DNA of 64,000 nucleotides from Enterococcus sp. 5H. Its GTDB lineage: Bacteria; Bacillota; Bacilli; Lactobacillales; Enterococcaceae. Positions 42,089 through 50,884 of this stretch are shown here, piece by piece. How positions within the stretch are numbered: position 1 is the stretch's first letter; every line of letters begins with the position of its first letter. The position numbers were made by a program, and so were the translations under genes. Location of the stretch: positions 1-64,000 of the forward strand of contig NZ_AMDP01000049.1 of NCBI RefSeq assembly GCF_028128615.1, written 5' to 3'. The notes under the pieces were generated by a model. It did no database searches. It was given only the letters and a program-made list of their open reading frames with translations, and had not been told where the DNA came from.

Positions 42089-44501
42089 ACAAGAATGGAT
42101 TAACTTATTTCGCAATAAAATTTTACTAATTTCGGTTATTGCAATTACATTTATACCGATTTTGTACTCATCAATTTTTGATAAATCAGTTTGGGACCCT
42201 TATGGTCGGGCAAAAGACTTGCCTGTAGCCGTGGTAAATGAAGACCAGCCAACAGAATTATTAGGTCAGAAAATGAATGTTGGTGAACAAGTTGTTGATA
42301 ATTTGAAAAAAGATCATCAACTAGATTGGCAGTTTGTCTCAAAAGAAGAAGCTGAACAAGGTATGAAAGATTTAAAATATTACATGATTGTCACTATTAC
42401 CAAAGATTTTTCAAAAAATGCAGCGAGTATTATTAATCAAACGCCTCAAAAAATGGAGATCGTCTATACAACTAACGATTCTCTAAACTATATTGCTGAT
42501 GAAATTTCAACAGTTGGTGCTACTGCTTTGGAAACGCAAGTCAGAGAACAAGTTGTTGAAGCATATGCAACGGCTGTTGTGGAAGCTGGAGGACAATTAG
42601 TTAGTGCTCTCGGCCAAGCGGCTAGTGGTGCAGATCAATTAGCAGATGGTGGCGGAGAACTCCAGACAGGATTGAAACAATATACGGATGGTGTTTCTCA
42701 AGCTGACGACGGTTCTAATCAATTGGCAGATGGAACAGGACAATTAGCTTCAAGTATTGGTCCATTGGCATCTGGTGTTTCACAGTTAGATAGTGGATCT
42801 AATCAATTAAGTTCTGCTTTGAACCAGGTCAATAGTGCTTTAGCACCCGTTCAAAATAATGTGACTAACATTGATGCTGGTTTAAATCAATTGGCTGTTG
42901 GAACACAAGATTTAGCTAATGCTTTGGCTACTTTTGAAAGTAATTTAGACCCTAACGTAAAAGTAGTTTTGGACAATGATTTACAAAATATTAGAAATGA
43001 AATCGAATCAATTATTACAAACAAAGACAAATTATTAGGAATTTCGGGCGATGCAACTGCAGTAGCGAATCAAGCGACTGTTGCAAGTAATAGTTTAAGT
43101 GGTGCGAACCTACAAATTCAAAAAATTCAAACAGATATTGATTCTTATGTAGCAGGTTTACTAGCACCAACAACTATTCCAGATAACGAAAAAGCTAGTA
43201 TTGTAAGTGCGATTAGCAGTAAAGTAGATGCAATTTTAGACGAACAAATTGCTGCTGCTACTTCACAAATTAATACGTCTTTAGCAGCTGTTGAAGCAGA
43301 ATTAAATACATTGAGTGTTAGAGCAACTGAATTATCTGTATCAGCAAATGATGTAAGTAATATAGCTAATGCAATGGCGGCATCTTCTCAACAGGTATCA
43401 GCTTCTGTAGCTAGTATCCAAGCAGGAGTCAATACGTTTGAATCTTTATTGAATCAAGTTCCAAGTTCAGGAAGTGCAGCTGGCTTAACGAATAACTTAT
43501 ATGCAATTAGTTCTGATTTAAATCTTGTGGCTACAGGATTACCAACCGCTTTAGCAGGTGTGAATCAGCTAGCGACCGGAAGCGGTCAATTAACTTCTGG
43601 TTTAGATCAACTCCAAAGTCAAATTCCGACTTTATCAAGTGGGGTAGATCAGTTAAACACAGGTGCAGATCAATTACAAGCTGGATTAGCAGAATTAAAT
43701 GAAAACTCACCTGAATTGATGAGTGGAATCAATCAGTTAGAAGATGGAGCAAAAGAATTAGCTTCTGCATTAGATGAAGGTGTTAGTGAAAGCTCAACAA
43801 TAAAAATTACGAAGAAAAACATTGATCAGTTTGCAGCACCAACAAAATTAACCAATGATGAATATAGTAAAGTTGCAAATTATGGTGAAGCGTTAGCTCC
43901 ATATATTATGTCACTTGCATTATTCGTAGGTTCAATGTTGTTCAACTTTGTTTATCCAATCAGAAAAATTTCTATGGCAGGACAATCAAGCGGTGCTTGG
44001 TGGTTGAGTAAAGTTAGTCTAGGATTTGGCGTTTCAAGTATGATGGCGCTGATTCAGGCAAGTGTTATGTTGCTAATCGGTTTACATGTAGACAATCTTT
44101 TCCAATTTTTCCTAACAGCATTTGTTAGTGCATGGTCATACATGGCAATTACAATGTTCTTGGCAATGACTTTTGATAATCCAGGCCGTTTCGTTGCGAT
44201 GATTCTATTAGTACTACAATTAGGTGGTGCGGGTGGTACCTTCCCAATTCAGTTGCAGGCGCCATTCTTTAAAGCAATTCATCCATATCTTCCGATGTCT
44301 TACTCAGTTTATGCATTTAGAGAGGCGATCTCTGGAGGGATTGGGACACCGTTATTTACGAAGAGTATTTTAGTTTTAATCGTATTAACCATTGTTTTTG
44401 TAGCACTACTACGTTATTCAATGCATATTTTACAAAAGAAACACTTGGAAAATGTCTCTGTATTGAATGACAATCAAAAATTACAAGGTTTGGAGAATTA
44501 A
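42075..44501 (+). CDS. YhgE/Pip-type membrane protein with long coiled coil, copy 2
   Basis: An 808-residue paralogue of the protein at 21412 with the same parts: one N-terminal helix, the conserved FDKSVWDPYGRAKDLPVAVVNED block, a coiled region built of QLADGxxxLxxG-type repeats, and a C-terminal membrane domain with NPGRFVAMILLVLQLGGAGGTFP. The ends are much better conserved between copies than the coil, which diverges in sequence but keeps length. It overlaps gadC by 14 bases. Transported substrate unknown. Confidence 0.85.
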   Translation: MKMAKQEWINLFRNKILLISVIAITFIPILYSSIFDKSVWDPYGRAKDLPVAVVNEDQPTELLGQKMNVGEQVVDNLKKDHQLDWQFVSKEEAEQGMKDLKYYMIVTITKDFSKNAASIINQTPQKMEIVYTTNDSLNYIADEISTVGATALETQVREQVVEAYATAVVEAGGQLVSALGQAASGADQLADGGGELQTGLKQYTDGVSQADDGSNQLADGTGQLASSIGPLASGVSQLDSGSNQLSSALNQVNSALAPVQNNVTNIDAGLNQLAVGTQDLANALATFESNLDPNVKVVLDNDLQNIRNEIESIITNKDKLLGISGDATAVANQATVASNSLSGANLQIQKIQTDIDSYVAGLLAPTTIPDNEKASIVSAISSKVDAILDEQIAAATSQINTSLAAVEAELNTLSVRATELSVSANDVSNIANAMAASSQQVSASVASIQAGVNTFESLLNQVPSSGSAAGLTNNLYAISSDLNLVATGLPTALAGVNQLATGSGQLTSGLDQLQSQIPTLSSGVDQLNTGADQLQAGLAELNENSPELMSGINQLEDGAKELASALDEGVSESSTIKITKKNIDQFAAPTKLTNDEYSKVANYGEALAPYIMSLALFVGSMLFNFVYPIRKISMAGQSSGAWWLSKVSLGFGVSSMMALIQASVMLLIGLHVDNLFQFFLTAFVSAWSYMAITMFLAMTFDNPGRFVAMILLVLQLGGAGGTFPIQLQAPFFKAIHPYLPMSYSVYAFREAISGGIGTPLFTKSILVLIVLTIVFVALLRYSMHILQKKHLENVSVLNDNQKLQGLEN

Positions 44502-44539
44502 AAATACAAATAAAGGATAAAAGAGGAGGATGGTTTTAT

Positions 44540-45541
44540 ATGTGTACTAGTATTTTTACTAAGACGTTAGACGGAAAATATCTTTTATCTAGGACGATGG
44601 ATTTTTCATTTCCCTTAGATGCTCGTCCCATTTATATTCCGGCAGAATATAAATGGGAATCTGTAGCTGATAATAAAAAACATAAGTCAGATTATGGTTT
44701 TATTGGTGCAGGACGTTTATTGGGAGAGGGGTACTTTGTTGCAGATGGCGTTAATGAACATGGACTTTCTGTAGCTGAATTATACCTTCCAGGAGAAGCG
44801 AAGTATCAGGATTACACCGAAAGTAACAGTATTAACTTAGCACCGCATGAAGTGATTCTTTGGCTTCTAGGAAATATGACTTCTGTGGAAGATGTGAAGA
44901 AAAATATTGGTACATTAAATATTGTCGGAGTGGCTGCTCCATTGCTTAACATCGTTACGCCGCTTCATTGGATTATTACAGATGCTGAAGGCAATAGCAC
45001 TGTTATTGAACCGACAGAAAAGCATTTAAAACCAAAAGAAAATCCAGTTGGCGTGATGACGAATACACCTCAACTAGAATGGCATATTGAAAACTTAAGA
45101 AATTATTTACCGGTTAGACCTAAACAATATGCACCGGAAACCTTTGGTGAATACGTGGCAGAACCGTTTTCTCAAGGAACAGGAACAATGGGCTTGCCGG
45201 GTGGTTATACACCGCCGGAACGTTTTGTCCGTGCAGCGTTCTTTAAAGAACATATCGAGCCTGCAAAAGATGAAACAGAAGGTGTTAATAATGCACAGCA
45301 CATTTTGAATACAGTTCGAATTCCTAAAGGGATCGTCGTTACTCAAAATGGCGAAGAAGATTACTCATTATATTCAGGAACAATGGTAAATAATACTCAA
45401 ACATACTATTATACATCTTATGAAAATCATCAAATTACGAAGCTGGTTCTAGATAAAGAGCTGCTAAGTAAAAAAGAGCCAATTGTCTTTAAATATCAAG
45501 GAGACACTGAATCATTTGATGTATTGAACACAAGGTTATAA
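44540..45541 (+). CDS. Choloylglycine hydrolase-family N-acyl hydrolase, copy 3
   Basis: A 333-residue paralogue with the same catalytic set (Cys2, Arg18, Asp21, Asn175, Arg228) and again Tyr82. It is more diverged from copies 1 and 2 than these are from each other, mainly in the last 60 residues. It begins at MCTSIF behind GAGGAGG, 38 bases after yhgE, and is followed by gadB after 57 bases, so the four genes form one operon. Cytoplasmic; substrate unknown. Confidence 0.87.
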   Translation: MCTSIFTKTLDGKYLLSRTMDFSFPLDARPIYIPAEYKWESVADNKKHKSDYGFIGAGRLLGEGYFVADGVNEHGLSVAELYLPGEAKYQDYTESNSINLAPHEVILWLLGNMTSVEDVKKNIGTLNIVGVAAPLLNIVTPLHWIITDAEGNSTVIEPTEKHLKPKENPVGVMTNTPQLEWHIENLRNYLPVRPKQYAPETFGEYVAEPFSQGTGTMGLPGGYTPPERFVRAAFFKEHIEPAKDETEGVNNAQHILNTVRIPKGIVVTQNGEEDYSLYSGTMVNNTQTYYYTSYENHQITKLVLDKELLSKKEPIVFKYQGDTESFDVLNTRL

Positions 45542-45598
45542 CTTATTGCAGCTTTTTATTAATAATAAAAAAATAAATAAAGAATAGGATGGATTACT

Positions 45599-46945
45599 AT
45601 GACAAATAAAGACTTTTCAAATCAAAAATTACCATCAAATACATTTTTCGAAGATGGAATTGGCTCAGATGTTGCGTATGATGCAATCAAAAGTTATTTA
45701 ATTGACGAAGGGAACTCCAGACAAAATTTAGCAACGTTTTGCCAAACTTATATGGACGATGAAGCGATAAAACTAATGTCTGAAACGTTAGATAAAAATG
45801 CTATCGACAAATCAGAATATCCAAGAACAGCTAAAGTAGAATCTTCTTGTGTAAATATGTTAGCAAACCTATGGAATGCACCAACTGAAAACTTCATTGG
45901 AACTTCAACAGTAGGTTCAAGTGAAGCATGTATGCTAGGAGGGATGGCCATGAAATTTAGATGGCGCCATCTAGCTGAGAAAAAAGGCATCGATGTAACG
46001 AAAAGAAAACCTAACTTAGTTATTTCAGCAGGATTCCAAGTTTGTTGGGAAAAATTCGGGGTTTATTGGGATGTTGAATTAAGAGAAGTCCCTGTTGACC
46101 CAGATCATTTAAGTTTAGACTTAGATCGAGTATTTGATTATGTTGATGAATATACGATTGGGATTGTAGGGATTTTAGGTATCACTTATACTGGTAAATT
46201 TGATGATATTGAAACGTTAGACAAGATGGTTGAAGATTATAATGCCAAACATAACGCTGACCTAGTTATTCATATCGATGGTGCAAGTGGTGCAATGTTT
46301 GTTCCGTTTGTTAATCCAGAATTAGCTTGGGATTTCCGCTTAAAAAATGTTGTTTCAATTAATACTTCTGGACACAAATATGGTTTAGTTTATCCAGGTG
46401 TTGGTTGGGTAATTTGGAAAGATCGTGAATATTTACCTGAAGAATTAATCTTTGATGTTAGTTATCTTGGCGGACATATGCCGACGATGGCAATTAACTT
46501 CTCAAGAAGTGCCAGTCAAATTATCGGTCAATATTACATGTTCTTAAAACTAGGACATAATGGCTATCGTCAAGTTCATACAGAAACGAAAGAAGTGGCT
46601 ATGTATTTAGCAAAAGCAGTTGAAGACACTGGTTTATTTAGAATCTATAATGATGGCTCAAATATCCCGATTGTATGTTATACCTTAAAAGCAGATGCAG
46701 ATGTGAAATGGACGCTATATGATTTAGCTGACCGTTTACTGATGAAAGGATGGCAAGTTCCAGCATATCCATTACCAAAAGATATGGACAATGTAATTAT
46801 CCAACGCTTCGTTTGTCGTGCTGATTTAACAATGCCGATGGCAGAAGAAATGGTTGAAGACTTTAATGAAGCAATCAAAGAGTTAGCAACTGCTACTGTT
46901 TTAGGGCATGACAGCGGTGAAAAAGTTCACGGATTTACTCATTAA
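45599..46945 (+). CDS. gadB: Glutamate decarboxylase, copy 2
   Basis: A 448-residue PLP enzyme with Lys260 (INTSGHKYGLVYPG) as the cofactor lysine and the same surrounding motifs as copy 1. It also ends in GFTH, keeping the C-terminal His that gates activity by pH. The N-terminus is shorter and different from copy 1. Last gene of the contiguous gadC-yhgE-CGH-gadB operon, closed by a strong terminator. Confidence 0.92.
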   Translation: MTNKDFSNQKLPSNTFFEDGIGSDVAYDAIKSYLIDEGNSRQNLATFCQTYMDDEAIKLMSETLDKNAIDKSEYPRTAKVESSCVNMLANLWNAPTENFIGTSTVGSSEACMLGGMAMKFRWRHLAEKKGIDVTKRKPNLVISAGFQVCWEKFGVYWDVELREVPVDPDHLSLDLDRVFDYVDEYTIGIVGILGITYTGKFDDIETLDKMVEDYNAKHNADLVIHIDGASGAMFVPFVNPELAWDFRLKNVVSINTSGHKYGLVYPGVGWVIWKDREYLPEELIFDVSYLGGHMPTMAINFSRSASQIIGQYYMFLKLGHNGYRQVHTETKEVAMYLAKAVEDTGLFRIYNDGSNIPIVCYTLKADADVKWTLYDLADRLLMKGWQVPAYPLPKDMDNVIIQRFVCRADLTMPMAEEMVEDFNEAIKELATATVLGHDSGEKVHGFTH

Positions 46946-46988
46946 AAATAGTGCTAATAAAATAGCAATATAGCTGTAACTAATTAAA

Positions 46989-47041
46989 AAATAAGACGTC
47001 AGGTAAACGGTGTGAAAACGTGCCTGGCGTCTTATTTTTTT
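46989..47041 (+). terminator. Terminator of second gad module
   Basis: AATAAGACGTCAGG pairs with CCTGGCGTCTTATT with one mismatch, then a T-run. Confidence 0.85.
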
Positions 47042-47102
47042 GCTAGAAAGATGAATGTGCTGTGAGTCGCTATTTTAGCTATATTAGAACGTATTTAGGT
47101 GC

Positions 47103-47855
47103 TTAAGTTAAATGAACACCTTTATCAACGTAAATGATGTCTCCGACGATCCCAGCGGCTAATTCACTGACTAAAAAGGCACAAGTATTTCCGACCTCTT
47201 CAATGGTAACACCTGCTTTGTCAGGAGTGCGGTCTTCTGATAGTTTAATTAATTGATCGTAATCTTTTACGCCAGTTACAGCTAGTGTTTTAATCGCACC
47301 TGCCGAGATACCGTTGACACGGATTTTGTCCACAGCAAATTCATAAGCTAGATATTTTACTGCTGTTTCTAAAGAAGCTTTGGCAATTCCCATCATGTTG
47401 TAATTAGGGATAGCTCGTTCAGAACCTAGGTAAGTCATTGTAACGATCCCTGATCCTGGGTTAAGCATAGGTTTTGCGTAATGTGCAACAGCCAAAAGAG
47501 AGTAGCTGCTAATATCTTGCGCTAATAAGAAACCAGAGCGGCTGATGTCACTAACATTTCCATCTAGTTCTTCTTTGTTGGCGAAAGCAATTGCGTGAAC
47601 TAAGCCGTCAATTTTTTCGTATTTCGCTTGGATTGTTTTAAACGCTTCAGCGATTGATTCGTCAGAGGCAACATCGCACTCTACTAGTAAATCAGTTGGT
47701 TCAGCTAATTTTAATAATTGCTTTTTCATACGTTCGTTTTGATAAGTATAAATAACATCAGCGCCTTGTTCTTTCAAAGCTTTGGCACATCCCCAAGCAA
47801 TACTTTTTTTGTTGGCTACGCCCATTACGACAATTTTTTTATTTTTTAAAAACAT
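47103..47855 (-). CDS. fabI: Enoyl-[acyl-carrier-protein] reductase (NADH)
   Basis: A 250-residue short-chain dehydrogenase-type enoyl reductase, the last step of each fatty acid elongation cycle. The nucleotide site reads VVMGVANKKSIAWGCAKAL, and the catalytic Tyr152-x6-Lys159 stands in NYNMMGIAK, as in triclosan-sensitive FabI enzymes. It diverges from fabO-fabN, the same arrangement as in E. faecalis. The ribosome site AAAGGAG lies before its ATG. FabT-like boxes in the shared upstream region suggest common lipid control. Confidence 0.93.
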   Translation of the reverse strand: MFLKNKKIVVMGVANKKSIAWGCAKALKEQGADVIYTYQNERMKKQLLKLAEPTDLLVECDVASDESIAEAFKTIQAKYEKIDGLVHAIAFANKEELDGNVSDISRSGFLLAQDISSYSLLAVAHYAKPMLNPGSGIVTMTYLGSERAIPNYNMMGIAKASLETAVKYLAYEFAVDKIRVNGISAGAIKTLAVTGVKDYDQLIKLSEDRTPDKAGVTIEEVGNTCAFLVSELAAGIVGDIIYVDKGVHLT

Positions 47856-47943
47856 TTAAAATTTCTCCTTTTTTAATAATTATTTTAGTACGTAAATAGT
47901 GGTACACCTATTAATAAAATCTCAATAACTGACTTTATTTAAG

Positions 47944-47972
47944 TTGACGGATAAAATTGCAACTGGTATTAT
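47944..47972 (+). promoter_or_regulatory. Promoter in the fabI-fabO intergenic region
   Basis: TTGACG (47944-47949) and TATTAT (47967-47972) are separated by 17 bases and point toward fabO. The leader would be about 170 bases long and contains both FabT-like boxes. Confidence 0.55.
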
Positions 47973-48059
47973 CTGTGTGAGAATGATAATATAATTCTCT
48001 AAATAATAATCACAATGAGACAGACATTTTATCGATGTCTGAATTATTAACCAAAATAC

Positions 48060-48139
48060 TTTGAAAGTCAAACTATTTTACTTAAATTTAAACAAAAAAG
48101 TATTGGTTAAGCAAGTTTTTTTTATTTTGACAGTCAAAA
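48060..48139. promoter_or_regulatory. Two FabT-like boxes before fabO
   Basis: TTTGAAAGTCAAA (48060-48072) and TTTTGACAGTCAAAA (48125-48139) both fit the TTTGAnnnTCAAA pattern of FabT, the MarR-type regulator of fatty acid synthesis in streptococci and enterococci. The second lies 18 bases before the start codon. Confidence 0.55.
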
Positions 48140-48157
48140 CAATAGTGGAGGTGCACG

Positions 48158-49396
48158 ATGAAGCGAGTTGTAATAACTGGAATGGGGGCAGTTACCCCTT
48201 TAGGAAATACCGTCAAAGAATACTGGCAGAATTTAGTAAACGGAAAGCTTGGAATCGGGAAAATTACTAAGTTTGATTCAGAAGATACTGGCGTTTCACT
48301 TGCTGGTGAAGTTAAAGATTTTGATCCAAGCACTGTTCTTGATCGAAAAGAACAAAAACGAATGGATTTATTTTCACAATATGGTCTAGTAGCTGCATCT
48401 GAAGCGTGGATGATGAGCGGCTTAGATTATGACAAGATTGATCCAAAACGTTTTGGCGTAATCGTCGGCAGTGGTATTGGTGGAATGACAACTTTACAAG
48501 ATCAAGTTCGAGTGATGGATAAAAAAGGTGCCAAACGAGTAACACCATTTTTTGTACCAATGGTTATCGCAAATATGGCTTCAGGAAATATTTCAATCAA
48601 ATTAGGGGCAAAAGGACCTTCTCAAACAATCGTGACGGCTTGTGCCTCAGCAACAAATGCGATTGGTGAAGCTTTCCGCACAATTAAGTACGGACTTGCT
48701 GACATGATGATTACAGGCGGAACGGAAGCAACGATTTGCGAAATTGGTATTGCTGGTTTTGCAGCATTAAGCGCGTTGAATACGACAGAAGATCCGACAC
48801 GGGCTTCTATTCCCTTTGATAAAGAAAGACATGGCTTTGTGATGGGCGAAGGTGCTGGTATGTTAATGCTGGAAGAGCTGGAGCATGCACAAAAACGCGG
48901 TGCAACGATTTTAGGTGAAATTGTCGGTTACGGTAGCAATTGCGATGCTAGTCATATGACAGCACCTTTAAAAGACGGTAGCGGAGCCGCTGATGCGATT
49001 GAGCTGGCTTTGGCAGAAGCAGCAATTCAAACGACAGAAGTTGGTTATGTAAATGCTCATGGTACGTCAACGCCAGCCAATGATGCCGCTGAGACGGCAG
49101 CTTTAAAACGAGTATTTGGTGAACGTGCTTATGAAATTCCAATTTCTAGCACTAAAAGTATGACCGGACATCTTCTAGGAGCAGCTGGCGGTATTGAAGC
49201 AATTGCTTGTGTGAAGACATTGCAAGAAGGAAAAGCACACCCAACGCAAGGGTATCAAACTGCAGATCCTGAATGTGATTTAGATTATGTAACAGATGGA
49301 GCACGCACGATTGATGCGACCTATGCCATTAGTAATTCTTTTGGTTTTGGTGGGCATAACGGCGTAATTTGTATGAAAAAATGGGAGGAAAACTAA
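48158..49396 (+). CDS. fabO: 3-oxoacyl-[acyl-carrier-protein] synthase (FabF type)
   Basis: A 412-residue condensing enzyme with the catalytic triad Cys162 (TACASATNAIGEAFR), His301 (NAHGTSTPAND) and His338 (TGHLLGAAGG). Paired with fabN and divergent from fabI it corresponds to E. faecalis FabO, the FabF homologue that, unlike typical FabF, does the FabB task in unsaturated fatty acid synthesis. It starts at ATG 48158 behind GGAGGTG and ends just before fabN. Confidence 0.9.
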   Translation: MKRVVITGMGAVTPLGNTVKEYWQNLVNGKLGIGKITKFDSEDTGVSLAGEVKDFDPSTVLDRKEQKRMDLFSQYGLVAASEAWMMSGLDYDKIDPKRFGVIVGSGIGGMTTLQDQVRVMDKKGAKRVTPFFVPMVIANMASGNISIKLGAKGPSQTIVTACASATNAIGEAFRTIKYGLADMMITGGTEATICEIGIAGFAALSALNTTEDPTRASIPFDKERHGFVMGEGAGMLMLEELEHAQKRGATILGEIVGYGSNCDASHMTAPLKDGSGAADAIELALAEAAIQTTEVGYVNAHGTSTPANDAAETAALKRVFGERAYEIPISSTKSMTGHLLGAAGGIEAIACVKTLQEGKAHPTQGYQTADPECDLDYVTDGARTIDATYAISNSFGFGGHNGVICMKKWEEN

Positions 49397-49397
49397 A

Positions 49398-49832
49398 ATG
49401 GCAAGATTAATGAACGCAACAGAAATTATGGAAATGATCCCGAATCGTTACCCGATTTGTTATATCGATTATGTGGATGAAATTATTCCGGAGAAAAAAA
49501 TTATCGCTACAAAAAACGTTACAATCAACGAAGAATTTTTCCAAGGACATTTCCCTGGAAACCCAACAATGCCGGGCGTTTTAATTATTGAAGCTTTAGC
49601 TCAAGTTGGCTCGATTCTAATTCTAAAAATGGAACAATTTGAAGGCGAAACAGCTTATATTGGAGGAATCAATAAAGCAAAATTCCGTCAAAAAGTTGTA
49701 CCGGGTGATGTATTAAAACTTCACTTTGAAATTGTTAAAATCAGAGATTATGTTGGAATTGGTAAAGCAACAGCTTATGTTGAAGATAAAAAAGTTTGTG
49801 AATGTGAACTGACATTTATCGTTGGTAGATAA
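49398..49832 (+). CDS. fabN: 3-hydroxyacyl-ACP dehydratase/isomerase (FabZ homologue)
   Basis: A 144-residue hot-dog fold dehydratase with the catalytic His51 and Glu65 in GHFPGNPTMPGVLIIEALAQ. The linkage to fabO shows it to be FabN, the FabZ homologue which in E. faecalis both dehydrates and isomerises the C10 intermediate to start unsaturated fatty acids. Isomerase ability depends on subtle strand changes and is inferred from the gene context. It starts 2 bases after the fabO stop. Confidence 0.88.
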   Translation: MARLMNATEIMEMIPNRYPICYIDYVDEIIPEKKIIATKNVTINEEFFQGHFPGNPTMPGVLIIEALAQVGSILILKMEQFEGETAYIGGINKAKFRQKVVPGDVLKLHFEIVKIRDYVGIGKATAYVEDKKVCECELTFIVGR

Positions 49833-49849
49833 GGAAAATCAACTAAATA

Positions 49850-49968
49850 GACTGAGATAAAAGTGTTTAGCCCAAAGAAGTAAGTGTGGTAGCCCCTTTT
49901 CTCACCGTCTATTCGGATCTAGTGTGTGGAGCAAAACTGATTTTTAGTTTTGTTCCGCACATTTTTGT
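49850..49968. repeat. Intergenic hairpin repeat, copy B (includes terminator)
   Basis: It shares ACTGAGA.AAAAGTGTTTAG, CTCACCGT.TATTCGGATCT and the core AAAACTGATTTTTAGTTTT with the copies at 5433 and 52057. The final arms (TGTGTGGAGCAAAAC with GTTTTGTTCCGCACA) form the terminator of fabN. Confidence 0.8.
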
Positions 49969-50214
49969 TATTTATTACAGCTTAAACAATGGTAAATTAA
50001 TCATTAACCAAATATTTACAGGCTACTAAATTTTTCTAAATACATATAGATAGCATGAAAAAAAATTTGTTTAGAAACGCGTATTCTCTAGAATAACCGC
50101 AGCTAATCTGCTACAATGGTTGAGAAGAATTTTTAATAGAAAAGCAGATAGTTCCTTTTTCTCTGACATAGAAAAAAGCAGGCTATCTGACTTTAAAGAA
50201 GGAGAGCTATAAAA
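49969..50214. other. efp upstream region
   Basis: The spacer contains a possible -10 TACAAT (50112-50117) without a good -35, and an imperfect leader stem: AAAGCAGATAG (50141-50151) faces CTATCTGACTTT (50183-50194), just before the efp ribosome site. This stem could influence translation, but no known leader class is recognised. Confidence 0.35.
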
Positions 50215-50778
50215 ATGATAGCAGTAAGTGATCTTAAAGCAGGAATGACATTTGAACAAGACGGTAAATTAATCCGTGTAATGGAAGCTAGTCACCACAA
50301 ACCAGGCAAAGGTAATACCGTTATGCGTATGAAATTAAAAGATGTCCGCACTGGTGCGACAACAGATACAACAATGCGTCCAGATGATAAAGTAAAAAAA
50401 GCCTTCATCGAAAGCAAACCTGTTCAGTATCTATATAGCCAAGATGATACAGCAAATTTCATGGACTTAGAAACATACGAACAATACGAAATCCCAACAT
50501 CTGTTATTGAAGATGAATTAAAATATCTTTTAGAAAACATGGAAGTAAAAATCCAATTTTACGGTTCTGAAGTAATTGGGGTAACTTTACCTACAACTGT
50601 TATTTTAAAAGTACAAGAAACACAACCATCAATCAAAGGTGCAACTGTTTCAGGTTCTGGTAAACCTGCTGTAATGGAAACTGGTTTAGTCGTAAACGTT
50701 CCTGACTTTATCGAAGCAGATGAATTACTAGAAATCAACACACAAGAAGGCACTTATTTAAAACGTGCTTCAAAATAG
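50215..50778 (+). CDS. efp: Translation elongation factor P
   Basis: A 187-residue three-domain EF-P that relieves ribosome stalling at polyproline stretches. The loop HHKPGKGN carries Lys32, the residue modified in Firmicutes EF-P. The C-terminal signature [25 protein letters not shown] is complete. It starts at ATG 50215 after AGAAGGAG and has its own terminator, so it is monocistronic here. Confidence 0.96.
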   Translation: MIAVSDLKAGMTFEQDGKLIRVMEASHHKPGKGNTVMRMKLKDVRTGATTDTTMRPDDKVKKAFIESKPVQYLYSQDDTANFMDLETYEQYEIPTSVIEDELKYLLENMEVKIQFYGSEVIGVTLPTTVILKVQETQPSIKGATVSGSGKPAVMETGLVVNVPDFIEADELLEINTQEGTYLKRASK

Positions 50779-50788
50779 TTGAACTTAA

Positions 50789-50829
50789 ACAGCTGACAAT
50801 TGCTAGATGAATCTGTCAGCTGTTTTTTT
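50789..50829 (+). terminator. efp terminator
   Basis: ACAGCTGACA pairs perfectly with TGTCAGCTGT, followed by seven T. Confidence 0.92.
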
Positions 50830-50884
50830 ATTTTTTGATGATTAAATTAGAAATTGGTATAGGTGTCTATTAAGAAGTGAGGTA

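Noticed and set aside
44540-45541. Calling the CGH genes bile salt hydrolases
   Set aside because: Tyr82 and the gad context do not support this; the wider family name is safer.
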